Positions 9,590 to 20,095 of a DNA stretch of 64,000 bases are shown piece by piece. The translations under genes were made by a program, and so were the position numbers. Source of the stretch: Ostrinia nubilalis (taxonomy: Eukaryota > Arthropoda > Insecta > Lepidoptera > Crambidae). The notes beneath the pieces were generated by a model. The model was not told where the DNA came from, made no database searches, and saw only the letters and a program-made list of their open reading frames with translations. Each line of letters starts with the position of its first letter. The stretch's first letter is position 1. The DNA is taken from the NCBI RefSeq assembly GCF_963855985.1, contig NC_087092.1, positions 5,456,001 to 5,520,000 on the forward strand, given 5' to 3'.

Positions 9590-11180
9590 TGAATGTATCT
9601 ACTAGCAAGTCTCACGGAGAATGTGTAGAACCTTTCCCCTACCTACTCATAGGCTTAAGTCAATTTCATCTTATATTTCACTATTACAAGTCTTACAAGT
9701 ATAGTAGAGCTTTCTCTAAGCGATTTAGACTAATTTATATCTCCGCGTCATGCCAGCTGCAGACATCGCTACCAAACCACAAGGTTTTTGGCTAGGTACC
9801 CCTTACGGAAATTACCTTTGTTCCCGCCTAGGGCTGCCGTGACCAAGCTGTTAATGTATTTTAAATGAACTAATCAATTATGTATGTACGAGACAGCGTT
9901 CCGTGTGAAAATGAAAGGGAAAAGCCAGTGAAACTTTTATGACGCCATGAAATCGTTATGCTTGAGTGCGGTCTGCGAAAACAGTCGGGTACACATTAAA
10001 TGCGAGGTCAGTATAATATTATTATTAGTTTGTCAATACAAACTCGATGTTGATTTAATAGAGTCTGGCATGATTGTTTTGCAGTGGGTAATAGAGTTAT
10101 CGAATTCTAAGTGAATTAAAACTAATTTAAACAACATTGAATTATTCAACGTACGAGTTGACTTTGCAAAGACCTCCTCACGCCTAGCAAATTAAGCAAT
10201 TAATGCCAGAATGTCAAACAAAAGTTTCTGAATGTTATTTTGGAAATATTCATGAAAATTTTATGATTCGAACCGATATTTCACGAATTTGAATCGAATG
10301 CCGCGTGTAATTGCTTGGATGTAATTTTTATTGTAAAGTAATAATGTCGCAGCCCTATCAATGACTTCAAGAAAGGCTTTAGATAATTCTACAGGTGCCA
10401 GCTGTCAGCTGAACGTTCCACTCAGAACTTTGACGGTTATCTCTTTGTCTTAAGGAGGAACAATTTGTTCTGGGAATTGCCTTTCGCCTTGTATAGACAA
10501 GCCCTTTCCAGGTAGTGTGGAACCTTTTTGCCAATTTACAAATAACAAGTTCGCGAAACTATCACGTAAACCTACGTAAATCCTTTTGTATTCGGATCAG
10601 AGACGGGAATCTGAAGGCCGTATCTGTTTCGGTTTCTGCGCGCGTAAATTCAGGAGTATTTTTGGCAGCTTTGTATGCCTACGTTTGAAGTTAAACTGGC
10701 TAAATTAAGAAATTGTATGTTAGTAAAATTGATAACGATACACGAACGGTTATTAGTGTTATGCAATACAACTGGATTCATCCTGGGAATCAAGCTCACG
10801 ACCTCCAGATCGAGAGAGTACAGACTAACTAACCCTATAAATTATGCAAACCAAACCATAGTGATTGCATGATGGTCTATGTTAAGATTTAAGTAATCTT
10901 ATAAGTACATAGGTATGTTACATTAAGATTTTATTGATGCTCGATGATCATGTCAATCAATTTTACTATTCAATAACTGAATAAGTACATAAAAGACATG
11001 TAAGACAAGACTCCAGTAATAAAATGATCTTGCTTTACTACTTACACAGATAGTAACTTTTGGCCTAGAACAACAGGTCAACAATAAAACATGTAAAGAG
11101 TACAATTCATTTATTTTCAACGGTTCCGTACGTTTAGGCTTTTAGAAAACAACGTTTTAGTTTTCATTTCCATTAAAACA
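9590..11180. other. Gap without recognisable gene
   Basis: AT-rich sequence. A tRNA-like block near 10770-10830 (CAAGCTCACGACCTCCAGAT) recalls the antisense of tRNA-derived SINE heads, but it is too degraded to call. I see no gene. Confidence 0.4.
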
Positions 11181-11228
11181 CTTAGGCTCAATACTCAATA
11201 CTCAATACGAGTTGCACCATCTTACTTT

Positions 11229-11465
11229 CGTCGTCGTCGTTTCAGCCGAAAGACGTCCACTGCTGGACAAAGGCCTCCCCCAAGGATTTCCACAAAGACC
11301 GGTCCTGCGCCGCTTGCATCCAGGTACTTCCCGCGACCTTCACCAGATCGTCGGTCCACCTAGTGGGAGGCCTGCCCACGCTACGTCTTCCAGCTCGTGG
11401 TTGCCACTCAAGAACTTTCCTGCCCCAGCGGCCATCAGCTCTTCGAGCTATGTGCCCCGCCCACG
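11229..11465 (-). pseudogene. RTE reverse transcriptase C-terminus and 3' end
   Basis: Read on the minus strand this encodes WAGHIARRADGRWGRKVLEW, then a GRRSVGRPPTRWTDD block and ends AFVQQWTSFG followed by the 3' tail. This is the conserved C-terminal tail of lepidopteran RTE ORF2. It is the continuation of the plus-strand fragment at 11468-12866, which stops at the same WAGHI codons. On its own it is non-functional. Confidence 0.85.
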
Positions 11466-11467
11466 GA

Positions 11468-12866
11468 CAGGACAGTTCTACGGACAATTATACACGAGTG
11501 TACGTACACCTGTCACAAATCTAGCCGAAGACCCAAGAGCTAGACTGACCCGACACTACACCGAAGATATCCCGGACGTCAGCCTGTACGAGATTAGAAT
11601 GGCTCTCAAACAGCTGAAAAACAACAAGGCACCGGGTGATGATGGAATCACGGCTGAGCTTCTGAAAGCAGGCGGAACGCCGGTACTAAAGGCTCTTCAG
11701 AGGCTGTTCGATTCCGTCATACATGAGGGAAAAACGCCTACGGCATGGCACAGAAGTGTGGTGATACTTTTTTTCAAAAAAGGCGACAAAACCTTGTTGA
11801 AAAATTATAGACCCATCTCACTTCTTAGCCATGTCTACAAGCTGTTTTCGAGAGTCATCACGAATCGTCTCGCACGCAGGCTCGATGACTTCCAGCCTCC
11901 CGAACAAGCCGGTTTCCGAAAAGGCTTTAGTACCATAGACCACATACATACGCTACGGCAGATTATACAGAAGACCGAGGAGTATAATCAGCCACTTTGT
12001 CTGGCGTTTGTGGACTATGAAAAAGCCTTCGACTCGATCGAGACCTGGGCAGTGCTACAGTCTCTCCAACGGTGCCAAATTGACTATAGATACATCGAAG
12101 CGCTGAAGGGCTTGTACGAAAACGCCACAATGTCGGTCCGCCTCCAGGATCAGAACTCGAAACCTATCCAGTTACAGCGAGGGGTGAGACAGGGAGATGT
12201 CATATCTCCGAAACTGTTCACCACCGCCCTGGAAGATGTTTTCAAGCTTCTGGACTGGAGCGGATTCGGCATAAATATCAACGGCGAGTATATCACCCAC
12301 TTTCGTTTCGCGGACGATATTGTAGTCATGGCTGAGACCGTGGAGGACCTAAACACAATGCTCGATGGCCTCAGTAGAGCCTCTCAACAAGTGGGTCTTA
12401 AAATGAACATGGACAAGACAAAAATTATGTCAAATGCCCGTGTTGTACCCACTCCTCTGAAGGTTGGAGACACTACACTCGAAGTTGTTGACAATTATGT
12501 ATACCTGGGACAAACAGTCCAGTTAGGTAGGTCCAACTTCGAGAAAGAGGTTAATCGTCGAATCCAACTCGGCTGGGCAGCGTTCGGGAAGCTTCGCGAA
12601 ATTCTCACGTCCGAAATACCGCAGTGTCTCAAGTCAAAAGTATTTGACCAGTGTGTGTTGCCAGTGATGGTGTATGGCTCTGAGACGTGGTCGCTTACTA
12701 TGGGCCTCATAAGAAGGCTCAAGGTCACCCAAAGAGCGATGGAGCGTGCTATGCTCGGAGTTTCCCTGCGTGATCGAATCAGAAATGAGGAGATCCGTAG
12801 GAGAACCAGAGTGACTGACATAGCCCGCAGAATCGCTAAAATCAAGTGGCAGTGGGCGGGGCACAT
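11468..12866 (+). pseudogene. RTE reverse transcriptase domain, 5'-truncated
   Basis: About 465 residues of RTE ORF2 without its endonuclease. It begins near FYGQLYTSVRTPV and includes LKNNKAPGDDGITAELLK, NYRPISLLSHVYKLFSRV, FVDYEKAFDSIE (catalytic D of motif A), GVRQGDVISPKLF and FADDIVV (catalytic DD). It ends at KWQWAGHI, where the inversion breakpoint cuts it. The frame is open throughout, so the insertion is fairly young. The apparent longer plus-strand ORF from 11212 is a chimera: its first ~85 residues are antisense of the inverted 3' piece and begin at TTG. Without endonuclease, promoter and C-terminus the copy is dead. Confidence 0.88.
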
Positions 12867-13076
12867 CTTACTTTAACTTTAACAAACTTCAAAAATCTGT
12901 CAAACTCCATACAAAATACAAAATAATAAATTCCATACAAAATACACCGGTTAACGTCAAAGTTAGATGGTGCAACTCAGAATTAATCAAATAGTTGTGT
13001 TTATTCGCATGTGATGTTAGGTCACGTTCTCAAGGGTCCGTCAGTTTATAATGTAACGCGTGAGATTATGATTATA

Positions 13077-13215
13077 AGGTGGTGCCACTCAGCCTAGTTT
13101 TAAGGCTGAGTGGCACCACTTTATTTTAACCGTAACAATAACAATAACCGGTGCTTTTTGTATGGAGTTTAACAGATTTTGAACGTTTGTCAAAGTTAAA
13201 GTAAGAGCTCAGCCT
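13077..13215. mobile_element. AGGCTGAG-family MITE beside a facing MITE end
   Basis: AGGCTGAGTGGCACCAC (from 13103) through AGTAAGAGCTCAGCCT (to 13215) is one MITE of the family seen at 31289-31390. Directly before it a facing terminus GTGGTGCCACTCAGCCT (about 13079-13095) makes a perfect 17-bp stem with a 7-base loop. Two copies therefore abut end to end, or one terminus is duplicated. Confidence 0.7.
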
Positions 13216-14150
13216 AAGGTTAGTTAGAATAGATTTGTAATCGAACTACGTCTGATTAGACGACGCCGTCGAAAACATAAGGTACATTTTGGTAAATAAT
13301 TGCGAATCCCATCTTTCATCTTTGGGCTGATTTATATTTATATTCTCAATTCAATTTAGTGTAAAGATATATCATGAACCTTCAGTACGGTATCCTAAAT
13401 AGTACAGACATGTTGATAAATGTACTACGTATTGCTTTTAGGCCCCTCCCAGGAGTTTTGGGCTGGGGCCAACTATCTCCATTCTCCGGAGCAGGTCAGC
13501 CGTATAATGTAGTGTTGTTTGATTCTACTCAATATAATAAGGAGATGGGGAAAGAGAAATTGCACTGAAATAAATGTTCTGTGGGTCACGTGGCTCTCAG
13601 TGTAGCTTATTTAAATATTAAACGCCAGCTGCGATTGGCTTGGGACTCAGGCCAGGCAACTGTTTCGGAAACAATATTGTGTTCCACGTACACGTGTATT
13701 AGGTACCTACTAGGTATACAAACGAAAAAAGGACAGATACACATTTCAACCCCCGTTTTCTCGTGGTCATACTAGTTTGTATACCAGTACCACGAGGAGA
13801 CGGGGATTTCAACTTCTATTTTTCATGAGAGAAATAAACCTTAACTCAAATAATCAAATAAAAATACCTGATTAGAAGTTCCTACATAGGAAACTAAGAG
13901 CTATTTTTACCCTGTAAAAAGTAGGTGAATATGTAAATTGTTATAGTCCACAATTACAAAAAAGGCTATAATATTCACGTAATAACAGTAGGTAATGACT
14001 ACGTATTATAATTCTTTCAGCATGTTTTAACAAATTACACAACACGCTGAAATTTCGCTTTGGAAGCGCAAACTTGCGATCACACGACATGTTTGGAGGT
14101 CCTTGTGGATTTTTGCGAGTATACCGGCTGCGGAATTATAATTATGCGCA
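13216..14150. other. Gap without recognisable gene
   Basis: Frames at 13374-13568 and 13581-13775 are short and motif-free. An inexact inverted pair (CCCCGTTTTCTCGTGG and CCACGAGGAGACGGGG, about 13750-13807) brackets TCATACTAGTTTGTATACCA. I see no gene. Confidence 0.4.
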
Positions 14151-14157
14151 GCCTTTT

Positions 14158-14416
14158 ATGCCAACGTTTTGTACAGAAATGTCTAAGGGCGGTTACAAGT
14201 TTACGTTTTTCTACTCGTTTTGTCATAACGCTGCATTTCGCGCTTCGATAGGCCATGCTGTGCGCGTGCTCTCTCGTATCATGGCACGTTCGATGCCAGC
14301 GTTTTGTACAGGGCCGTTACAAGTTGACGTTTTTCTGCTCATTTTGGCGTACGCGTGTACTCGTACATTGTATTTCGCGCTTCAGTAGGCCAAGTACGCG
14401 TGCTTTCTCACCCCGG
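14158..14416 (+). repeat. Two-copy tandem repeat of ~130 bp
   Basis: TGCCAACGTTTTGTACAG (14160) and TGCCAGCGTTTTGTACAG (14295) each lead into GTTACAAGTT-ACGTTTTTCT, then ATTTCGCGCTTC-ATAGGCCA or its equivalent and a GTGCTCTCTC or GTGCTTTCTC end. The copies are imperfect and differ by short indels. The unit is GC-richer than its surroundings. Confidence 0.7.
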
Positions 14417-14419
14417 CGC

Positions 14420-15050
14420 TTTTACTATAGTCAGTATTTTAATATAAAAATGTTCTTGCGACTCTCACGTAGGTAATGTAAGAGTATCTATGTTCGTAAG
14501 GAGTCCACGAGTCTGAAAGAAATAATGCGCGTTTAAAAACCGCTCATCTAAAACCAGCCTTAAAGCATCATTGAGCACATATTTGCTTACATTAGCATGT
14601 GGTGCCATGTAATCTGTCCCTCTTTGTGTGAAAAGATAAACGCAAAAGATTGATGGCTTAGCAAAAGAAAATGCGTTTATTGATGATTGAATAAACACCC
14701 TTTTACTTTTATTTGAGAAGAAAAAGCTGACGTTGAAATATTTATTTAGCTTAAATAAATAAGCTTAAATAATTTAAAAAAATGTTAGTTACATTTTTAT
14801 ATCATCGATCGTTAACCTTAATGAAATTTATAATTTTCTAGATCTGGCATAATACATTTCCTTTCTACAGTTTAACTAGTCTTAAATAGGTCGAATAAAA
14901 ATAAACTGATTTGCATCTTTAAGGTCGTCACGGTTAAACGAAACTGTTTAATAATGCTAGAAGAATTATTTTCAATTAGAGTTAGTTAAATCGAAATCCG
15001 TCGTGTCATTGGCGCAACCTTGCGATATGGATGACGTATTACCTCTAAAG
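14420..15050. other. Gap without recognisable gene
   Basis: AT-rich sequence with only short motif-free frames. Confidence 0.4.
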
Positions 15051-15056
15051 TTGTTA

Positions 15057-15502
15057 GAGCCAAAGCACACGATACGTTGCGACGGGGCGACGACGCCGGA
15101 GCGGTGTCGCAGCGTCGCCGTCTAAAGGTGGCGGTTCGCATCGCGACAGAGACAGAAGACCGAGACGCGAGACCGAGACGGGAGACCGCGAACGTTACTT
15201 GACTTTAGACAATGTCTTATACATTGTCTAAAGTCAAGTAACGTTCGCGGTCACTAAACAAAACTACTTTTCACAAAATGTATAAGCGACAGTTCGCAAG
15301 CGAGACAGAGACAGACAGGTCTCTGCCTAGTCAAATAACGGTCGCGGTCTCCCGTCTCGGTCTCGCGTCTCGGTCTCTTGTCTCTGTCGCGATGCGAACC
15401 GCCACCTTTACATAAAATCTGTGGCGAGGCACATGAGCGGTACGGCGCGATACGGCGAAATCTTTGCGGTGCGGCGCCGCAACGCATCGTGTGCTTTGGC
15501 TC
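15057..15502. mobile_element. GAGCCAAAGCACACGAT-family MITE with internal fold-back
   Basis: The left end GAGCCAAAGCACACGATACG and the right end CGCATCGTGTGCTTTGGCTC are near-perfect inverted repeats, flanked by TTA on both sides (15054-15056, 15503-15505). The short relative at 52234-52391 lacks the interior. Here the interior (about 15125-15412) is itself a fold-back of GAGAC-rich sequence around a perfect hairpin at 15184-15252. Three-base TWA duplications in both copies suggest PIF/Harbinger-type mobilisation (inferred). Confidence 0.85.
15184..15252. repeat. Perfect 32-bp palindrome with 5-base loop
   Basis: GACCGCGAACGTTACTTGAC and the next 12 bases (to 15215) are exactly complementary to 15221-15252, with CTTAT as loop. 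The outer left arm (about 15125-15195) also pairs with 15338-15412, so two alternative folds compete. Confidence 0.9.
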
Positions 15503-15505
15503 TTA

Positions 15506-16775
15506 CCCCCCAAGTTGTTAATAAGCAATTTATGAGCACAAACACCGATAAATTACATCGTAAGTGCACGTGTTTATACGCATGTAAACGATATGAGGTG
15601 CTTAACTACGGTGGAACAGAAATAATGTTTATTCTGTGTCAAATAAATTAATCGTTTTGATAATAACTTTGTATCTAATTGTAGACAGATCACTTCGAAA
15701 TTACTTCGAGTATCATCTGTAGTATGAAAGTAGAACGAGTTTATGGGTGAACTGATGGTGGTATCATTTTTCAAGCAGTTCATAGGGACTATTACCATTT
15801 ATCGTTCCCATCGCTGCAACTCCTGGAAACCTAACAAGTGAAGGCCACGTTTATTCCGTGGGAAAGTTAAACTGTCATTGCACAAGGTAGATATGAAATT
15901 TCTGGTAAATTTTGCCGTAGCAGATCGCCAGTCATCTGTATGATGAGAAAGAAACCTCTTTATATGACTAGCACGTTTATATTCCTTAGGCACCCTACTT
16001 TTTCTAATCCGTATTAACTCTATGTTACAAGAGTCTCTGTAGAGGTACTTACCTTTTATGTATCATTACATCCACTTTGCTAAACAGGTTCTGTACTTTA
16101 CTTTATACAAACTTTTGATTCGGACTTAAAAGGAAGATGGAGTCGTTATTTCTTCAATTCTCCCATTTGAGAAAGTTGTTCGTGCGCAATTAGATTTGCC
16201 CCAGGCCTGCCGCGGTCTCGATCGATTTGACTACAGAGACATTCAGATTGGACCGCCGCCAACTGTTATTGCACCGGGTTCCGTATAATAAGCCACATGC
16301 TGCTAGAGGCAGAGGAACCTTGAAATTATTGTTAATTGGTGCATTTGAGGCCTTAGTTAGTAGTTTTCGTTGGTCTGGTTATGTGTTCAGTTCCCATTGA
16401 GTCCACACTTACCGAGTATCTGTGGGGATTTCTGCAATAATCAATTTCAATGTGTTCTATTCGAATCTCTTCGAAGTTGTTACATTGTTCTTCAAAATCC
16501 ATCCAGTTTTTTTTGCGTAAAGACGTAAAAAAAACCACAGCATTCAACTTCAAAAACGTTGGCGTTTAGTTTCAATTTGAGCTAGACTTAGACATAGATT
16601 GAAGTGAAACTAAACCACTGCAATACCTACTCTTATTTAAAATATAAAGACTATGTTATTATGTAACTACATAAACTATATTACTAACACGTGTGTACTT
16701 GATGTGACCTCACGCTCGTGCCGATTGCACAAATGTTACAGAGTACAGACCGCAACATTTAATTTGACTCGAACG
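15506..16775. other. Gap with one dispersed repeat fragment
   Basis: At about 15785-15870 the blocks GGGACTATTACC, TCGTTCCCATCGCTGCAACT and AACAAGTGAAGG match the longer copy at 57005-57140 in the same orientation, a dispersed repeat of unknown type. I see no gene in the rest. Confidence 0.5.
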
Positions 16776-16782
16776 CTAGTTA

Positions 16783-17749
16783 TAGTACGAGAGCCCACGA
16801 CCAAAACCATGTGTCATAGCAATACGGCAAAAACCCTATAAAATCGTTAGATTGTATGATTCTGAACCCGACTAGGTGTGTAGTAACGGTCGAAAGTGTA
16901 GCAACTGAGTGGGAGGCCATTTCTGCTGTGTCAAAAAAAAAAGACAGTCGGTATTATAGCAATACGTCTGATAGTGAAAATGTACATAGATTTTATAATT
17001 GTATTACGAAAAAGTTTGTTTTCAGACATTTTGCGCGTAGCATATAGCCTGTGCGCATTTTTGAAAATGTCAACAAATTTAGCCGACCTGTATCATAGCA
17101 ATACGGATAATTATTTTTTTTTAACTTTTCGTATTGCTGCCATGATTACCAAAAACCTGTTTTCAGACACTTTAAGTGTATCAAAAAGTTGTATGATAGA
17201 GAAGGTGCTACACTTAATTTGTCTGATATAAATTTTTTGCACATGTGGACAACTTATTTTATCATGTCCAACAATTTTCAGACATATTGCTATGATACCG
17301 ATCGGTAAAATTTGTTAACATTTTCAAAACGGTCTCAAAATTTAATGCGTTCACATTTCCGTCTGAAAATTGTTTTGTTCGCATCAAATAACCAAAATTT
17401 ACTAATAAAAAAGATTTTCAGACGTATTGCTATGAGACATTTGTTTTGTCTCATTTTTATTTTTTTTTTAAGTGATTTTACGGGTTTGCGCTACACCACT
17501 AACGTCTGAAAATAATGTTTCCGGTATCTCAGAACTATCATTCAACTACAGTCTGCAAATCAGACATATTGCTATAATGCAGTTCGGTAAAATTCTTTGA
17601 CAATTTTGAAAATTCGGTCAGATCAAACGCTACGCGGAAAATGTCTGATATTGGTATTTTCGAGTTCAGGATAATCGTATCTATCGATTTGATGCGGTTT
17701 TGGCCGTATTGCTATGAGACAAAAATTTTGGTCGTGGGCTCTCGTACTA
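16783..17749. mobile_element. Fold-back element made of inverted ~140-bp unit arrays
   Basis: The ends TAGTACGAGAGCCCACGACC and GGTCGTGGGCTCTCGTACTA are exact inverted repeats flanked by TTA (16780-16782, 17750-17752). Inside, CATAGCAATACG or a one-to-two-base variant occurs at 16815, 16955 and 17094, and its complement at 17283, 17423, 17565 and 17705. Spacings are 140, 139, then 189 across the centre, then 140, 142 and 140. Units also share TTTTCAGACATTTT and AAAATGTCAACAAATTT segments at matching offsets. So each arm is a short tandem array and the two arrays are inverted to one another, as in Foldback- or Galileo-type elements. No coding capacity. Confidence 0.85.
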
Positions 17750-17754
17750 TTAGG

Positions 17755-19500
17755 TTTGTTGTTTGAGCCCAAATAGTAATGTGGGTAGGGGAACATGTTG
17801 TGAAATAATTAGTTATAACTACATAAGCACCCATATAATATGCAACATTTTGGTGATGAGCCAAAATGTAAAGCTTATTGCTTGCTTAGTATCTAAACGA
17901 TATTTTTTCAGATAACATAACAAAGATATTAATAGGACTATGATATTAAACAAATTAATACGATTTGAACACTGGTTAAAAGAGTGAAAATTGCTTAAAT
18001 TTTTAAACCATAGCTATCTTAAGGCACTGAAAAACTAATCGTAGGTAAGGAGGTACCTACTTAGCTAATGATTAAAATTTTATGAAAAGTTCTATGGCCG
18101 TCGTATTTAAAAAAAAGAAATTCAACAAAATATGTAATACTTACCAAGGTTTCTGCTAATTTCTCTCTGTAAATATTAGAGTTATATATATTATAATGAT
18201 AATGTTTTCTCAGGGTACTAAGTAAATATAAAACCTCATTTTCAATTGTCTGCCGTTCTAGCGGAAATTTATTAGATATCCTGCGGCTCTTTATGCCTTT
18301 TGTTCTTCTATAATTATAGCTCTAAAAGAAAGTCATTATCCAGCTATAACTTTTAAATAGAAAATCCTTAGGCATATTGAAAAGTGCCTTAAAACGTATT
18401 CTTTTCAGTAAAATATGAGTACCACTTGCGAGCTTGAGTACGGCTAGGCTCTCGATCATTATATTAAAGAGGCTTTGTAAATCATGAATGCCACTCTAAA
18501 AGATTGCATGCGAACTTTTGTATGTCAGATGAACAATATTTTTGCAATAGCCTGTCATTACAAACAAAATATGCTTTACATCTAAAAATATTTGTTTTGC
18601 TTGAAGAGTTTAGCAAATTCTATTCGTCATCATCATCATTTCAGCCATATGGCGTTCACTGCTGAGCATAGATTTCTTTATTGACTAAACAATTTACAAT
18701 TTCATTGATTTAAGTATTTTCTATAAGTATTCCAGAATCAACTTTATCCTTACAAAGAACCATAAAATGGATTTGGAGATCATTAAACGATCATTTGTTT
18801 TTTATTGTTTTTGTTTTATATGATTTTTCATTTATTACCCATTAAAAAATAAAAGCGTCTTCAGGTAAAATGTCATAACACTAAAAATGTGTATTTTAGA
18901 AAATATTGTTTTAAGATGAACATAGACAATAACGATAAGTGTTCACTTTTATGTCTTCAATTTATTCTGTTTCTTAAAGTATCAGGCACTTACGTGAATA
19001 CATTAAAAAATATTTTACTGGGAATGCTTAAATTTCATTTTACGTTCATTTTATTATCTCTATGCAAGACTTATGTAGTTACTTATAGGCAATAAGTTGT
19101 ATCAATCTATTTATTACATCTGAGACATTAGTCAAAAATATTATGATATTAAATTACTAAAATAGAATCTTGTCTTATTTTTTGTAATATAACAATGTCA
19201 TAAGTAGGTATACCTAACAATTTAATATCATGTAGAGTGGTGCAGAGATAATAATGAATCTATTCCAGTCTTTTATACTTAATTCAGACATATCTACCCC
19301 TAAACTGGTTAAATGCCTGCAAAATCAAGTCAAAATAAAAGAGTGTCCTTGTAATGGACACAACTGGCCAAATAAGTTACCACTGCGTGAATTTTTAATG
19401 GAATTCAATGGAAATAACCCTTTGAATAACAACCTTTGGGCCTAAGTTAGTCAGTTACTAAAAGGATCGGACAGACTTCAGCAAATATTCTGAGTGACCT
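17755..19500. other. Gap with one LINE-tail fragment
   Basis: At about 18625-18675 TCATCATCATCATTTCAGCC followed by GCGTTCACTGCTGAGC resembles the minus-strand 3' end of an RTE-type LINE. The rest is AT-rich with no recognisable gene; the frames at 18889-19095 and 19254-19445 carry no motif. Confidence 0.45.
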
Positions 19501-19501
19501 T

Positions 19502-19625
19502 ATTCCCTTAATGAGGTACCCTCGTGTATAACTCTATTGAAAGTCGCAAGAGTAGGGGTGGCAAACTAAATTAAATCTAACCTAATTTTAGATAAATAGA
19601 GTTTCAAACACCACATTAAGGGAAT
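19502..19625. mobile_element. Small MITE with ATTCCCTTAATG ends
   Basis: ATTCCCTTAATG (19502) mirrors CATTAAGGGAAT (to 19625), and internally AACTCTATT mirrors AATAGAGTTT. It is 124 bp long, non-coding, and has no clear target duplication. Confidence 0.65.
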
Positions 19626-19834
19626 CAATTTTATCCAATTTGGAAATGTGGACTATAATAATCTTTTGAGCTCTTTTGATAGAGAAACATTTTCTACACT
19701 ACAGTAGGTATGTTAGTTCAATGTGAAGCAATTATTATGTTCCAATATAGTACTTGAATATTTGTCATTCAAAACTAGCTTGTACTTTTATTTTTACTTT
19801 TGTGAACTCTACTTTTTTTCGGCTCAGGATAGGT

Positions 19835-20095
19835 ATCATCATCATCATCAACAGCCCTTTACAGTCCACTGCTGGACTATGAGCCTCCTCCACTATAGTG
19901 GAGGGTTTTGCCATAATCTCCACGCTAGGCAGGCGGGTTGGAGATCGCAGTTTAAAAGATTGATGTTTTTCAGAGAGCGCTGCTGCCCATTCTCTGTTTG
20001 ATGTGTAGTCCCTAAGTCGCCTCTTACGACACCCGCGGGAAGAGTAGGGGTTGGTGACAAATGTATTCTACTCTGCCGTCACCACAATAGGTACA
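19835..20095 (+). mobile_element. Lepidopteran SINE or LINE-tail fragment
   Basis: TCATCATCATCATCAACAGC, then AGTCCACTGCTGGACTATGA, then TCCACGCTAGGCAGGCGGGT and finally CTCTTACGACACCCGCGGGA form a pattern I recognise as a common lepidopteran dispersed repeat. A related middle part recurs at about 32460-32510. Confidence 0.55.

Larger units (their letters stand above)
11218..12874 (-). mobile_element. 5'-inverted (twin-primed) RTE LINE copy
   Basis: The 3' end of an RTE-type LINE lies on the minus strand at the left (11229-11465), ending in a CGT-repeat tail at 11229-11240. The upstream part of the same ORF lies on the plus strand to its right (11468-12866). The two pieces meet at the WAGHI codons: TGGGCGGGGCACAT is present both at the start of the minus piece and at the end of the plus piece. 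The 11-bp direct repeat CATCTTACTTT flanks the whole (11218-11228 and 12864-12874). This is the signature of one insertion with internal inversion, as in twin priming described for L1. Confidence 0.85.
11185..12980. mobile_element. AGGCTGAG-family MITE interrupted by an RTE insertion
   Basis: The left part (about 11185-11228) ends GAGTTGCACCATCTTACTTT. The right part (12864-12980) begins CATCTTACTTTAACTTTAAC and ends AGATGGTGCAACTCAG. Joined across the RTE, minus one copy of the 11-bp duplication, they make a short MITE like the intact copy at 31289-31390. The left terminus carries extra CAATACT repeats. The MITE gives the empty-site sequence for the RTE insertion. Confidence 0.75.

Noticed and set aside
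10770..10830. tRNA gene or tRNA-derived SINE head
   Set aside because: Only a B-box-like piece in antisense; no A box, no cloverleaf and no element boundaries.
15254..15528. Overlapping Arg-rich minus-strand frames
   Set aside because: They are translations of the GAGAC-rich fold-back and MITE end, not genes.
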